Assembly (NCBI GenBank): GCA_965200765.1
Contig: OZ241380.1
Location: 1,736,001 to 1,800,000, forward strand
Length of the DNA: 64,000 bases
Direction: 5' to 3'
DNA from: G965200765 sp965200765
GTDB taxonomy: Bacteria > Pseudomonadota > Gammaproteobacteria > Arenicellales > JAJDZL01
Shown here: positions 35,699-44,185 of the stretch, in pieces
Numbering within the stretch: position 1 is the stretch's first letter
Layout: each line of letters starts with the position of its first letter
Notes under the pieces: model-generated
Database searches by the model: none
What the model saw: only the letters and a program-made list of their open reading frames with translations
What the model was told of the DNA's origin: nothing
Translations under genes and position numbers: made by a program

Positions 35699-36612
35699 CC
35701 TCTCGGATGATGCGTTCGCACAACATCAGACAGACGATTTACTGACAGATGCGTATAGACTTCTGTTGTTGACAGGTCTGCATGCCCCAACATCATTTGA
35801 ATGGTACGAATATCCGCACCATGGTCCAGCAAATGTGTCGCAAAGGAATGGCGCAACGAATGCGGTGACATATTTGCCTTGATACCGGCAATCAATGCGT
35901 ATTTTTTGATCATTTGCCAAAATGCCTGCCGGGTCATTCCCTTGCCCCGGGCAGTTACAAACATGTCATCACTGATCTTGCCTTTTCGAATCGAATCTCT
36001 GGGCCCTGTCTGATAACGCTGTAGCCAGTCAACCGCATGCTCTCCAAGCGGTACCAGCCGTTCACGCGAACCCTTGCCGATTGTACGAACCCATCCTTCT
36101 TCCAGGTTCACCGAATTAACCTGCAACTCAACCAGCTCGGACACTCGCAACCCTGCTCCATAAGCAGTTTCAAGCATGGCGCGGTCCCGGATGCCTTTGT
36201 CGGTATTCGTATCGGGTGCGTCAAGCAATGCTTCAATTTCGTTCTCGGTCAAAGTTTCCGGAACATTTTTTGGAACAAATGGCGCTTCGATATCAACCAC
36301 AGGAGATTCATCCAGAATATCGTCCTGAATACAGTATCGGTAAAAGCGGCGAATTGCACTGAGTGCACGTGCAGTGGAGCGCGCACTGTAATGCACCCGG
36401 TCCCCGAGGTGCTTCAATATATCGTTGCGTTTCACATCCAGAAGAGTCCCGTCCGACTTCTCCACACGGCAAGCCAAAGAGGTCAAATCGGTACGATAAG
36501 CGGTCAATGTTTCCTGTGACAACCCGTCTTCCATCCAGATTTTCATGATGAACCCTTCGATCAACTGCTCATTCGGCTCGGACAATTCCACCGGCTCAAG
36601 TCTTTGCATCAT
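35695..36612 (-). CDS. xerD: Tyrosine recombinase XerD
   Basis: Protein of 305 residues. The N-terminal SAM-like core-binding domain (SQETLTAYRTDLTSL) is followed by the catalytic domain with TAYGAGLRVSELVEL, HSLRHSFATHLLDHG, LGHADLSTTEVYTHL: the Arg, His-x-x-Arg, His and Tyr residues are all there. The C-terminal HHPRG is typical of XerD. With XerC it resolves chromosome dimers. The ATG at 36612 overlaps the upstream gene's stop (ATGA). Confidence 0.92.
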   Translation of the reverse strand: MMQRLEPVELSEPNEQLIEGFIMKIWMEDGLSQETLTAYRTDLTSLACRVEKSDGTLLDVKRNDILKHLGDRVHYSARSTARALSAIRRFYRYCIQDDILDESPVVDIEAPFVPKNVPETLTENEIEALLDAPDTNTDKGIRDRAMLETAYGAGLRVSELVELQVNSVNLEEGWVRTIGKGSRERLVPLGEHAVDWLQRYQTGPRDSIRKGKISDDMFVTARGKGMTRQAFWQMIKKYALIAGIKANMSPHSLRHSFATHLLDHGADIRTIQMMLGHADLSTTEVYTHLSVNRLSDVVRTHHPRG

Positions 36613-38507
36613 TCAACTCCTGAAATTTCCTGAATCTTCTGGTCAATCAAGGCCTTTCTCCTGGGATCCAGCGTTACTTGTCGAACCTTGTAGAACAATC
36701 TTGTGGCATCTTCTTTCAGATTTGCTTTCACCAGTTCTTCGGCTGCACGATAATGCGCCGATTGACCCCAATCGTCGTTGGGTGTGTTAGTTAAATTCGC
36801 CGATCGAATAAACAGGTCTGCCGACTGAATTGGACGGTCCAGTTCAGAACTGGATTCAGCAATCCAGTACAACGTTTCTCGCCGAAAAGCAAGATCGTCC
36901 GAAATATCGTACAGCTGCGACATCAGGTCAATTACCTGGCTTTGCATATTGATTTGCTGCAGATCAAACAGAACCTGAACAATTTTGTCCAATTCTGCTT
37001 TTTCTGCATTCAGTGGCAATCCTTGTATCAAACTGGAAAGCAACTCTACTCCGACATCCCCTTTGCCCGCGTAAATCGCAACTCGGGCATTTCGAAGCGT
37101 CCAGTCCATCTCGCTGAAATCGCCCACTGGCTGATCAATCGTTTGCAAGATTTGCAACGCGGTCGTATAGTCGCGTGCTGAAATGAATCGATTGCTGAGC
37201 TTGATTCTGGTTTCGGACGTGACCTGATTGATGTCAAACTCCGGCTCGAGCACAAACAGCAATTCCAAAATTCTGAATGAACCTGCTTTGGACAACTCCT
37301 CGGCAAGCAACCGGACACTTTCCTTGCGCAGGTCAGTATCAATCGCACGGCGTGCAAGAAACGCATACAATGCCCGCGCCGACACCGGCGAGGTTACTTC
37401 GTATTCATTCGCCAATTGCAACCACTCTTCATCATCTCCGATAATCAAGCCGAAACTGTTGCCGATAGTGATTGCGTATGCAATGTAGGCATTGAGCAAA
37501 TCCTGAACTGTGCTGAATTCCAGAACTCCAGCTTCACCTGCAAATTGCGCTACCGGGATTGACAAACCGTTCTCAATCGCGATAACCTGCATTTCGCCAT
37601 CGTCTGCGCTGCTGGCGGCCAATTCAACGACCCCCCACAACTCTTTTCTCAGTAAATTCCGACCGAACAACTCCTTTTCAAGCTCAACGCTGTTATCAAT
37701 CACTTCGTTTGGCTTCGCTTGTCCACTGACCAGCGAGGCTCGCAAAGCCAGGAGCTTTCCTTCTCCTGTCTGCAATCCTTCCACCCGGTGAATCGCTCCT
37801 TCTGCATCGCCGGTGTGAAGCAAAACCCGCGCATATTTGTGTTCCCATTGCGGATCGTCGGGACGATAATCCTGGTTGAACCTGTTCAGTGAAACCAAGG
37901 CATCACCATAGGTCTGGTCGGCCAGATAGGAATCAATGATCAAATTGCGCCAAGTCAAAACATTCTGTGTTTCATAATCCAGATTCCATGCGAGATTCCG
38001 TAATCTCTTGCGCGCTTGCGCAGTACGACTCAAATTGATTTCTGCACGGGCAGCGAATGATTGTGCCTGTACATAATCATCATGATCGAGTTGCGTAGAA
38101 ATCTCGGCGACTCTTGCAATGATTTCGTCCCACTGCTGCAACTGACTGGCCGTATCAAAATAAAGCAGGTCCCATTCATACCAGTCGTCCTTGGACGGGT
38201 CAGGACGATTGTCTGCAATCAACCGGTTGGCCAATGCAATGGCACCGGAATCAATCAGATTTGCCAGTTGTTCAAGGGTTAAAATTCCCGGTGCCAACTG
38301 GTCTGACTGAATCAGCCGCTCATCAAATTCAGCAACTGTTTCGGATTCTTCATCCTGTTGCGGTGTTTCCAATGTCTCATTTTCTGCAGCAGGGGTCAAT
38401 TCAATAACAATAGTCGGGATCTCAGCGGAATCATCCGGGACTACTTCGGTCTGTTGTGCTTCGGACAACGACGCGATGAAACACAGAGCAAGCAAAGACC
38501 GCGCCAT
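36609..38507 (-). CDS. Large exported repeat-rich protein of unknown function
   Basis: Protein of about 632 residues from the ATG at 38507; longer readings begin at 38594 or 38618. From 38507 it has a signal peptide (MARSLLALCFIASLSEAQ), then an acidic low-complexity stretch to about residue 65, then helical repeats of TPR style to the end (for example NPDDPQWEHKYARVLLHTGDAEGA-like and SAHYRAAEELVKANLKEDA). It is probably periplasmic. I do not recognise a named family. It overlaps xerD by four bases and follows rplS after about 80-190 bases, so it may belong to the same transcript. Confidence 0.7.
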   Translation of the reverse strand: MARSLLALCFIASLSEAQQTEVVPDDSAEIPTIVIELTPAAENETLETPQQDEESETVAEFDERLIQSDQLAPGILTLEQLANLIDSGAIALANRLIADNRPDPSKDDWYEWDLLYFDTASQLQQWDEIIARVAEISTQLDHDDYVQAQSFAARAEINLSRTAQARKRLRNLAWNLDYETQNVLTWRNLIIDSYLADQTYGDALVSLNRFNQDYRPDDPQWEHKYARVLLHTGDAEGAIHRVEGLQTGEGKLLALRASLVSGQAKPNEVIDNSVELEKELFGRNLLRKELWGVVELAASSADDGEMQVIAIENGLSIPVAQFAGEAGVLEFSTVQDLLNAYIAYAITIGNSFGLIIGDDEEWLQLANEYEVTSPVSARALYAFLARRAIDTDLRKESVRLLAEELSKAGSFRILELLFVLEPEFDINQVTSETRIKLSNRFISARDYTTALQILQTIDQPVGDFSEMDWTLRNARVAIYAGKGDVGVELLSSLIQGLPLNAEKAELDKIVQVLFDLQQINMQSQVIDLMSQLYDISDDLAFRRETLYWIAESSSELDRPIQSADLFIRSANLTNTPNDDWGQSAHYRAAEELVKANLKEDATRLFYKVRQVTLDPRRKALIDQKIQEISGVE

Positions 38508-38696
38508 TCGAAGCAGTCGAAATTTCGCTACATGCCGGTGCGGATTTTCAGTGAATAAAACCAAAGATTTATTTGAAACCCGGCTTGATGCCATCTTGTT
38601 TTGCCAGCTCAAACGCAACCGTGCAGTGACGCAGAACCTGTCTGCCTTCTCAAATCAAATTCATTGGCAGTTCGAGTAACTCTGTTCTCGAAACAG

Positions 38697-39044
38697 TTAC
38701 CGAATTTTTTCCTTGATTCTTGCAGATTTTCCAGTTCGTTCACGGAGATAATAGAGTTTTGCGCGCCGCACATCTCCTCTTCTTTTGACTTCAACGCTGT
38801 GAATCATGGGGCTATGCGTCTGAAACACGCGTTCCACCCCTTCGCCATAAGAAATCTTTCGTACGGTAAACGAGGAATTCAACCCCCGGTTGCGTTTGGC
38901 AATCACAACACCCTCGTATGCCTGTTGCCGTTCGCGATTGCCTTCCCGAAAGCGACTGATTACACGTACTGTATCGCCCGGAGAAAATTCCGGAATATCG
39001 TTTCGAAGACTTTCAGCTTCCAACCTAGCGATAACGTTTGTCAT
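38697..39044 (-). CDS. rplS: Ribosomal protein L19
   Basis: Protein of 115 residues with FSPGDTVRV, FEGVVIAKRNRG-like (YEGVVIAKRNRGLNSSFTVR), GVERVFQTHSP and RAKLYYLRERTGKSARIKE, the L19 pattern. Last gene of the rpsP-rimM-trmD-rplS operon; its start overlaps the trmD stop by four bases. Confidence 0.97.
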   Translation of the reverse strand: MTNVIARLEAESLRNDIPEFSPGDTVRVISRFREGNRERQQAYEGVVIAKRNRGLNSSFTVRKISYGEGVERVFQTHSPMIHSVEVKRRGDVRRAKLYYLRERTGKSARIKEKIR

Positions 39045-39796
39045 TTTTGATTCTCCAAATCTTTGTATTCGCGCTGAAACTCTTCCAGCACCTGCTTCTG
39101 TTCGTCGTTCATGGGCAACTTTTCAAGAATGTCGGGACGATGCAACCAGGTCCTGCCCACGGATTGCTTGAGTCGCCATCGCCTTATTTCTTCGTGATGT
39201 CCGGACATTAGCACATCAGGTACTGTACGTTCGTCGAATTCGTACGGCCGCGTGTAGTGGACTGTATCAAGCAGTCCGTTCGCAAATGAATCTTCACCCG
39301 AGGAGGATTCATTCCCCAAGACTCCGGGCAACAATCTGGCAATTGCGTCAATCAACACCATTGCCGGCAATTCGCCACCACTCAGGACATAGTCACCGAT
39401 TGACCATTCTTCTGCTTCAATTATATCCAATGCGCGCTGATCGATGCCTTCATATCTGCCACAAATGATAATCATTCCTTCCAGCGATGACATGCGCAAC
39501 ATGTCGGCATGCTCCAGACGTTTGCCTTGAGGACTTGGGTAAATGACCGGAACTTGCCTGGGTAGTTTCTTTTTTGCATCTGCAACGCACCTGACAATCG
39601 GTTCTGCCATCATCACCATGCCCGGGCCACCACCAAACGGTCGATCGTCAACCATGCGATGGGTTCCATGTCCGTATTCGCGTAAATTCATTACATCCAG
39701 ACTCAGTAAATGGTCGTTCAGCGCGCGTCCGACCACACCGCAATCAGAGACAGCAGTAAACATCTCCGGAAATATTGTGATGACGCAAAATTGCAT
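39041..39796 (-). CDS. trmD: tRNA (guanine-37-N1)-methyltransferase
   Basis: Protein of 251 residues. Trefoil-knot signatures are visible: FPEMF near the N-terminus, DDRPFGGGPGMVMM, ICGRYEGIDQR, EWSIGDYVLSGGELPAM and the C-terminal TWLHRPDILEKL. It methylates G37 in tRNAs to prevent frameshifting. Third gene of the rpsP operon. Confidence 0.97.
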   Translation of the reverse strand: MQFCVITIFPEMFTAVSDCGVVGRALNDHLLSLDVMNLREYGHGTHRMVDDRPFGGGPGMVMMAEPIVRCVADAKKKLPRQVPVIYPSPQGKRLEHADMLRMSSLEGMIIICGRYEGIDQRALDIIEAEEWSIGDYVLSGGELPAMVLIDAIARLLPGVLGNESSSGEDSFANGLLDTVHYTRPYEFDERTVPDVLMSGHHEEIRRWRLKQSVGRTWLHRPDILEKLPMNDEQKQVLEEFQREYKDLENQK

Positions 39797-39811
39797 GGCT
39801 GTAGCGTCACA

Positions 39812-40309
39812 TCAGTAATTCACATCCCAGTCAACCAGCATGGTGCCGGATTCAATATCCGTTTCAACAACGACTTCCGCAGTATACGGAATCAGGTGCT
39901 GTTTTCCATTGGATACAACCAATACGTCATTGGCACCGGTAGCCATCATGTTGACAACAGTGCCAACTGCACCATTTGCTGTAGTCGTTACTTTCAAGCC
40001 GATAATTTGCGACCAGTAGTATTCTCCGGGTTCCAAATCCGGAAAGCTGGAAGAATCAACTTTTATGAATGCACCTTTGAATCTGAGGGCTTCGTCGCGG
40101 TCTTCTACTCCTTCCAGTTTCAAGATGAAAAATTTTCCATGTGCCTGCGACTTGACAATGCGGCAAACACGAGATCCGATTTGATGATTCTCAAATTGCA
40201 GATGCTGGTAATTCAGCAGATCTTCAGGCTTCTCTGTGAATGACCGAACTTTTACAAGACCCTTGACACCAAAAGCATCAACAATTCTTGCAACAACAAC
40301 TTTGCCCAG
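39812..40309 (-). CDS. rimM: 16S rRNA processing protein RimM, CTG start proposed
   Basis: The frame after the rpsP stop reads VDLGKVVVARIVDAFGVKG, then VRSFTEKPEDLLNYQ, and joins the later EYYWSQIIGLKV, NDVLVV, LIPYT and VDWDVNY segments: a full RimM of about 165 residues with both the N-terminal domain and the PRC barrel. There is no ATG, GTG or TTG in frame between the rpsP TAG (40316-40318) and the TTG at 40121, which would cut away the N-terminal domain. The CTG at 40307-40309 is the best candidate start, with GGTAGG a few bases upstream. The frame is also the same as that of rpsP, so stop readthrough could make an S16-RimM fusion. RimM assists 30S maturation. Confidence 0.8.
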   Translation of the reverse strand: MGKVVVARIVDAFGVKGLVKVRSFTEKPEDLLNYQHLQFENHQIGSRVCRIVKSQAHGKFFILKLEGVEDRDEALRFKGAFIKVDSSSFPDLEPGEYYWSQIIGLKVTTTANGAVGTVVNMMATGANDVLVVSNGKQHLIPYTAEVVVETDIESGTMLVDWDVNY

Positions 40310-40315
40310 GTCAAC

Positions 40316-40588
40316 CTACCCCGCGTCAGCAACTGCCTCGGCTTGCTCCTTCTGGTGTTCTTTCATCAATGACTTCACTCGTTCAGAAGGTTGCGCGCCT
40401 TGTGAAATCCAGTAGTCAACGCGCTCCTGGTCATAGCTAAGTCTTGTTTCCTGACCTCGCGCAATCGGATTGAAATATCCTATACGCTCAATAAATCGCT
40501 TTGTAGGCGCGCGCCTGCGGTCCGCAACTACAATCGAGTAAAACGGTTTCTTCTTGGCACCACCACGGGCTAGTCGTATCACGACCAT
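40316..40588 (-). CDS. rpsP: Ribosomal protein S16
   Basis: Protein of 90 residues with MVVIRLARGGAKKKPFYSIVV, RFIERIGYFNP and RVDYWISQGAQPSERVKSL. This is the S16 pattern. First gene of the operon and preceded by a good promoter. Its stop TAG is in frame with the following rimM. Confidence 0.97.
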   Translation of the reverse strand: MVVIRLARGGAKKKPFYSIVVADRRRAPTKRFIERIGYFNPIARGQETRLSYDQERVDYWISQGAQPSERVKSLMKEHQKEQAEAVADAG

Positions 40589-40667
40589 TTGCTACAAACT
40601 CCCTGTTATGGATTTGGTTCAAAATTATTTAATGCAACAAGCCGGAGAGGCTTAAGGATTGTGAAGA

Positions 40668-40697
40668 ATTGTAGCATTGTTCCACCGGTTTTGCAAA
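40668..40697 (-). promoter_or_regulatory. Promoter of the rpsP operon
   Basis: Minus-strand TTGCAA (40692-40697), an 18-base spacer and TACAAT (40668-40673) with an extended TGC just before it. The leader would be about 73 bases and contains a short hairpin AAGCC/GGCTT with a five-base loop. Confidence 0.55.
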
Positions 40698-40887
40698 TTT
40701 TGTATGAGTTCCAGGCTTTGTTTGACTTTGTATTAATCGATTTTTGTTATTGTGTGTTGAAATCAAGTCCTTGGAAAGTGCGTTCAGCTCAATGTACCAC
40801 GAATATTTGCCTGACTGTTTTTTCCTGTTTCACCAACTTCAACTGCGCATTCTCTGCATCCTGAGCAAAACCTGGTCAATCAATCGA

Positions 40888-42225
40888 ATGCGAATCGATA
40901 GCAACGAAGCCAAGAGTATTTTCCGGCTAGCCGGCCCGGTTTTGCTTGCTCGCCTGGGTTCAAGCCTGATTATCACTGCTGACACCGTCATGTGCGGATA
41001 TGCCGGTTCCCGGGAACTGGCAATCTACGGAATTGGCAACGCACTGCATTTGCTGCCGCTGTTTCTGGGAGTGGGCTTGATCATTGGCGTTGTGGTGCTG
41101 ACTGCGACCCATGACGGTGCCGGCAACCATAATCTGTGCGGACAAGTATTGAAAGTCGGTTTGATTCATGCTGTTTCTGTCGGACTTCTGATTGTGCTGC
41201 TACTGCAGTTCGGTGAACCATTCCTGTTGTTGACCGGGCAATCCGAAGATCTTGCGCATGGTAGCGGGCGTGTTTTGATCATGCATTCCATAGGCATCGT
41301 TCCGGGACTGGCGATGATTACAATATCGTTATTTCTGGAAGGTTTGCAACGGCCGATTCCCGGAATGATCACCATGCTGATTGCAAACATCGTCAACGTT
41401 GCGTTGAATTGGATATTGATTTTCGGACATCTCGGGGCACCGCAAATGGGGGCCGAAGGAGCTGCACTTGCAACCAGCATCGTAAGATGGCTCGCTTTCA
41501 TTGGTCTGGCTTGCTATGTGTTCAAATTTGTTGACAATCAAAAGTATTCCATTCGCACCCGACTCGTCAACGGAATAGTTTTGTCAAAAGTACTCAGACG
41601 GCTGGGCTACCCGGTGGGTGTAGCCCATGGCATTGAAGCAATTGCATTCGCGGCACTGACAGTATTCGCGGGTCTAATGGGTGTCGTACCCGCGGCCGTT
41701 TGGGCTGTTTGCACAAATCTCATTACATTTACATTCATGTTCAGTTTGGGGTTCGCTACCGCCGGCAGTGTTCGGGTGGCTTACAATATTGGTCAAGGTA
41801 GTCACCACAAAGCCATTCAGGCCGGGTACACAGCAACAGTGCTGGTACTGTTGGTACTCGCGATGCAGTCTATCGCAATGGTTGCGGCACCCGAATTCAT
41901 TGCCAGAATCTATAATCAGGAACCGGCGGTATTGCTGTTGGCAACACCGCTTGTTGCATTTACGGCGCTCGCAGTCATTCCTTATGGTCTCCAGGTAGTT
42001 CTGATTGGTATTCTAAGGGGCTTGCAGGATATGTGGATGATTTCACTGGCTTTGTTCATTGCATTCATTGTGATTACAGTACCATTTGGATATATCGCCG
42101 GGGTCGCCAACAACGGGACACCAACAGAACTGATGACCGCACTGGCAGTGGGTTCTGCTGTTGCGACAGTTTTGCTCATGTTGCGATTTTGGAAGTTGAC
42201 ACAAAGCCGTGCATACGCAACATAA
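40888..42225 (+). CDS. MATE family efflux transporter
   Basis: Protein of about 445 residues with some twelve hydrophobic segments in two similar halves. The first half starts with LAGPVLLARLGSSLIITADTVMCG and contains GLQRPIPGMI and NWILIFG; the second half contains FAALTVFAGLMGV, SVRVAYNIGQG and RGLQDMW. This is the NorM-like MATE pattern: Na+ or H+ driven drug or metabolite export at the inner membrane. The ATG at 40888 is chosen; the upstream open frame is not conserved-looking. It is divergent from the rpsP operon. Confidence 0.85.
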   Translation: MRIDSNEAKSIFRLAGPVLLARLGSSLIITADTVMCGYAGSRELAIYGIGNALHLLPLFLGVGLIIGVVVLTATHDGAGNHNLCGQVLKVGLIHAVSVGLLIVLLLQFGEPFLLLTGQSEDLAHGSGRVLIMHSIGIVPGLAMITISLFLEGLQRPIPGMITMLIANIVNVALNWILIFGHLGAPQMGAEGAALATSIVRWLAFIGLACYVFKFVDNQKYSIRTRLVNGIVLSKVLRRLGYPVGVAHGIEAIAFAALTVFAGLMGVVPAAVWAVCTNLITFTFMFSLGFATAGSVRVAYNIGQGSHHKAIQAGYTATVLVLLVLAMQSIAMVAAPEFIARIYNQEPAVLLLATPLVAFTALAVIPYGLQVVLIGILRGLQDMWMISLALFIAFIVITVPFGYIAGVANNGTPTELMTALAVGSAVATVLLMLRFWKLTQSRAYAT

Positions 42226-43078
42226 TCAAGAATTATTATTCGTGAACGAGATTTTTATTCAAACCAGGAATTTGAAGCTGGCTGCACTGGTGTGGGGCGA
42301 CGAATCCAGTCCACCAGTCATTGCGTTGCACGGCTGGCTGGACAACGCGGCGAGTTTTATCCCGATTGCAAGTCATTTAAAACATCTGCGACTCATCGCG
42401 ATTGATCTCCCCGGGCACGGTAAATCTGAACATCGAAAAGGCAGCAACGCCTACCATGTCATTGACTATGCGCCAGATGTGCTGCTGGCAGCACAGGCCT
42501 TGGGGTTGTCGCGCTTTTCCATGCTGGGACACTCATTGGGGGCCGGCATCTCCTGTATGCTGGCATCCGCAATGCCGGAGTATGTAGAACGGATTGCACT
42601 GATTGACGGCCTGGCACCGATGTCGCATGAAGACAACAACTTCCCGAACCAGTACCGCAAGCATGTCACAAGTCTGGTAAATTCAAGCGGAAAAGTCACC
42701 GTGTACAAAACGATTGAAGAAGCCGCGCAAGCACGAATGGCAGTGGGTGACCTGACACTTGAATCAGCGCTATTGATTGCGGAGCGCAGTTTGACAAAAA
42801 CTGATTCGGGCTATACTTGGTGCAGTGACCGAAATGTCAACAAACCTTCTCCGATATACTTGACAGAGAAGCATATTGAAGCATACATGAACCAGGTACA
42901 ATGCAAAGCATTGCTGTTGAGAACCGAAAATGGCATCTTGAAAAACTGGGACTCACTGAAAGGCAGGGAACCTTACATGAAACACATGGAAGTGGTTGAC
43001 ATGGCTGGCCGCCATCACTGCCACATGGAAGAACCAAAGCGAGTTGCAGAAAAAATACTACCGTTTCTGCAAGGTTGA
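42209..43078 (+). CDS. Alpha/beta-fold hydrolase
   Basis: Protein of 289 residues. LHGWLDNAASF is the oxyanion region, DLPGHGKS is the strand-turn segment, LGHSLGAGI contains the nucleophilic Ser, and the late HHCHMEEP supplies the catalytic His. Substrate unknown. The start is GTG at 42209, overlapping the MATE gene by 17 bases; a GTG at 42242 is an equally good start and avoids the overlap. Confidence 0.82.
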   Translation: MHTQHNQELLFVNEIFIQTRNLKLAALVWGDESSPPVIALHGWLDNAASFIPIASHLKHLRLIAIDLPGHGKSEHRKGSNAYHVIDYAPDVLLAAQALGLSRFSMLGHSLGAGISCMLASAMPEYVERIALIDGLAPMSHEDNNFPNQYRKHVTSLVNSSGKVTVYKTIEEAAQARMAVGDLTLESALLIAERSLTKTDSGYTWCSDRNVNKPSPIYLTEKHIEAYMNQVQCKALLLRTENGILKNWDSLKGREPYMKHMEVVDMAGRHHCHMEEPKRVAEKILPFLQG

Positions 43079-43085
43079 AAACCCG

Positions 43086-43268
43086 ATGAATAGCAACAAC
43101 AATGAACCAGATAACAAGGCGACCAAATGGTATGCAACACCCAAATGGCAACGCCGACTGAAGTTGCTCGGTGCCTATTCGTTTCTGTTCTTTCTGATCA
43201 AAGGGTTGCTTTGGCTGATCATACCGTTGCTCTTGATCTATTTCGGCTGGGACGCTTTTTCGGAATAG
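43086..43268 (+). CDS. Small single-span membrane protein
   Basis: A 60-residue protein: an N-terminal polar part rich in Asn, a basic WYATPKWQRRLKLL stretch and one hydrophobic helix (FLFFLIKGLLWLIIPLLLIYF). It starts seven bases after the hydrolase gene. No named family recognised. The layout (basic then hydrophobic) predicts a cytoplasmic N-terminus. Confidence 0.55.
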   Translation: MNSNNNEPDNKATKWYATPKWQRRLKLLGAYSFLFFLIKGLLWLIIPLLLIYFGWDAFSE

Positions 43269-43400
43269 CAGGTCTGCAAAGAAGTGGAAACACTTCGCAT
43301 GATTTGGATCCGGTTCGCTATAATGAAATTTACCGCAGAAAGTTTTTTTGAAAATATTTTTATTTGACCGCAAAACTTCAGCAATTCAGTATCCACGACA

Positions 43401-43748
43401 ATGGCAACAACCAAGAAAAAAAAGATGTACAGGGTGATCTTTCAGGGTCAGTCCAAACAGTACGAACTCTATGCGCGGCATGTATCGCAAAGCGACATGT
43501 ACGCGTTTCTTGAAGTTCGGGAAATTGTCTTCGGGGAAAATTCAAAGATTGTGGTCAATCCCGGTGAAGAACAGCTGAAGTCGCAGTTTGAAGGGGTAAG
43601 CCGCACATTCATACCAATGCACACGGTCGTACGCGTGGACGAGGTTGAAAAAGAAGGCTCGGCAAAGATTATTCCAGTTGAAGAAGGCGGCGTGGTCACG
43701 CCATTTCCATTGCCCTTCAAGCACCCGGAAGGCAAATCCGGCTCCTAG
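43401..43748 (+). CDS. DUF1820 family protein
   Basis: Protein of 115 residues: YRVIFQGQSKQYELYARHV, MYAFLEVREIVFGE, PGEEQLKSEF-like region and FIPMHTVVRVDEVEKEG. This matches DUF1820, a small conserved family of unknown function in gammaproteobacteria. It meets yhcB tail to tail with a four-base overlap. Confidence 0.85.
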   Translation: MATTKKKKMYRVIFQGQSKQYELYARHVSQSDMYAFLEVREIVFGENSKIVVNPGEEQLKSQFEGVSRTFIPMHTVVRVDEVEKEGSAKIIPVEEGGVVTPFPLPFKHPEGKSGS

Positions 43749-44107
43749 TCTTTTTGCGCTTTTTCTGAATTTTCGACGACTTCCGCAAGATTGCTTTCCG
43801 GCTTCGCCAATTCCTTGATGGTGCGCGTCAGTTCGTGTTGATTGCGGTCTTCACCATTTTCGCATAGTTTCGCAGCACCGCTGGCGATGGTCCGGTACAG
43901 TTTCTGCTGATTCCGGTCAATGTTGCTGAGCAAGGTCACTGTATCAATCAGATGCTCGCGCACGTTTTCGCGGTACTCGTCAAAATCCTCCTGTAACTCT
44001 TCCAGTTGCTGTTGGGATTCATCCTCCTGATACCGGAATTTTCCGATTACAAAACCGATGATGATTCCGACAATTAATCCAACAGATATTAGAATTGCGA
44101 CATTCAC
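43745..44107 (-). CDS. YhcB/ZapG-like membrane protein (DUF1043)
   Basis: Protein of about 120 residues with one N-terminal membrane helix (AILISVGLIVGIIIGFVIGKF) and a coiled-coil-like part (QQQLEELQEDFDEYRENVREHLIDTVTLL), ending in an acidic tail. The pattern is that of YhcB/ZapG, a cell-envelope protein connected with division. The GTG at 44107 is preferred because it opens directly on the membrane helix; TTG at 44167 would add 20 residues. Confidence 0.75.
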   Translation of the reverse strand: MNVAILISVGLIVGIIIGFVIGKFRYQEDESQQQLEELQEDFDEYRENVREHLIDTVTLLSNIDRNQQKLYRTIASGAAKLCENGEDRNQHELTRTIKELAKPESNLAEVVENSEKAQKD

Positions 44108-44185
44108 GATAGCTCTGGCGGGATAACGGTTGCGTTGCAAGAATCTGATTCGGTTCCTGCAATGCAACCATGTTGAGTTTAGAAT

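Noticed and set aside
39812..40123. RimM of 103 residues starting at TTG 40123
   Set aside because: The upstream in-frame sequence clearly continues the RimM N-terminal domain, so this would be a truncated call.
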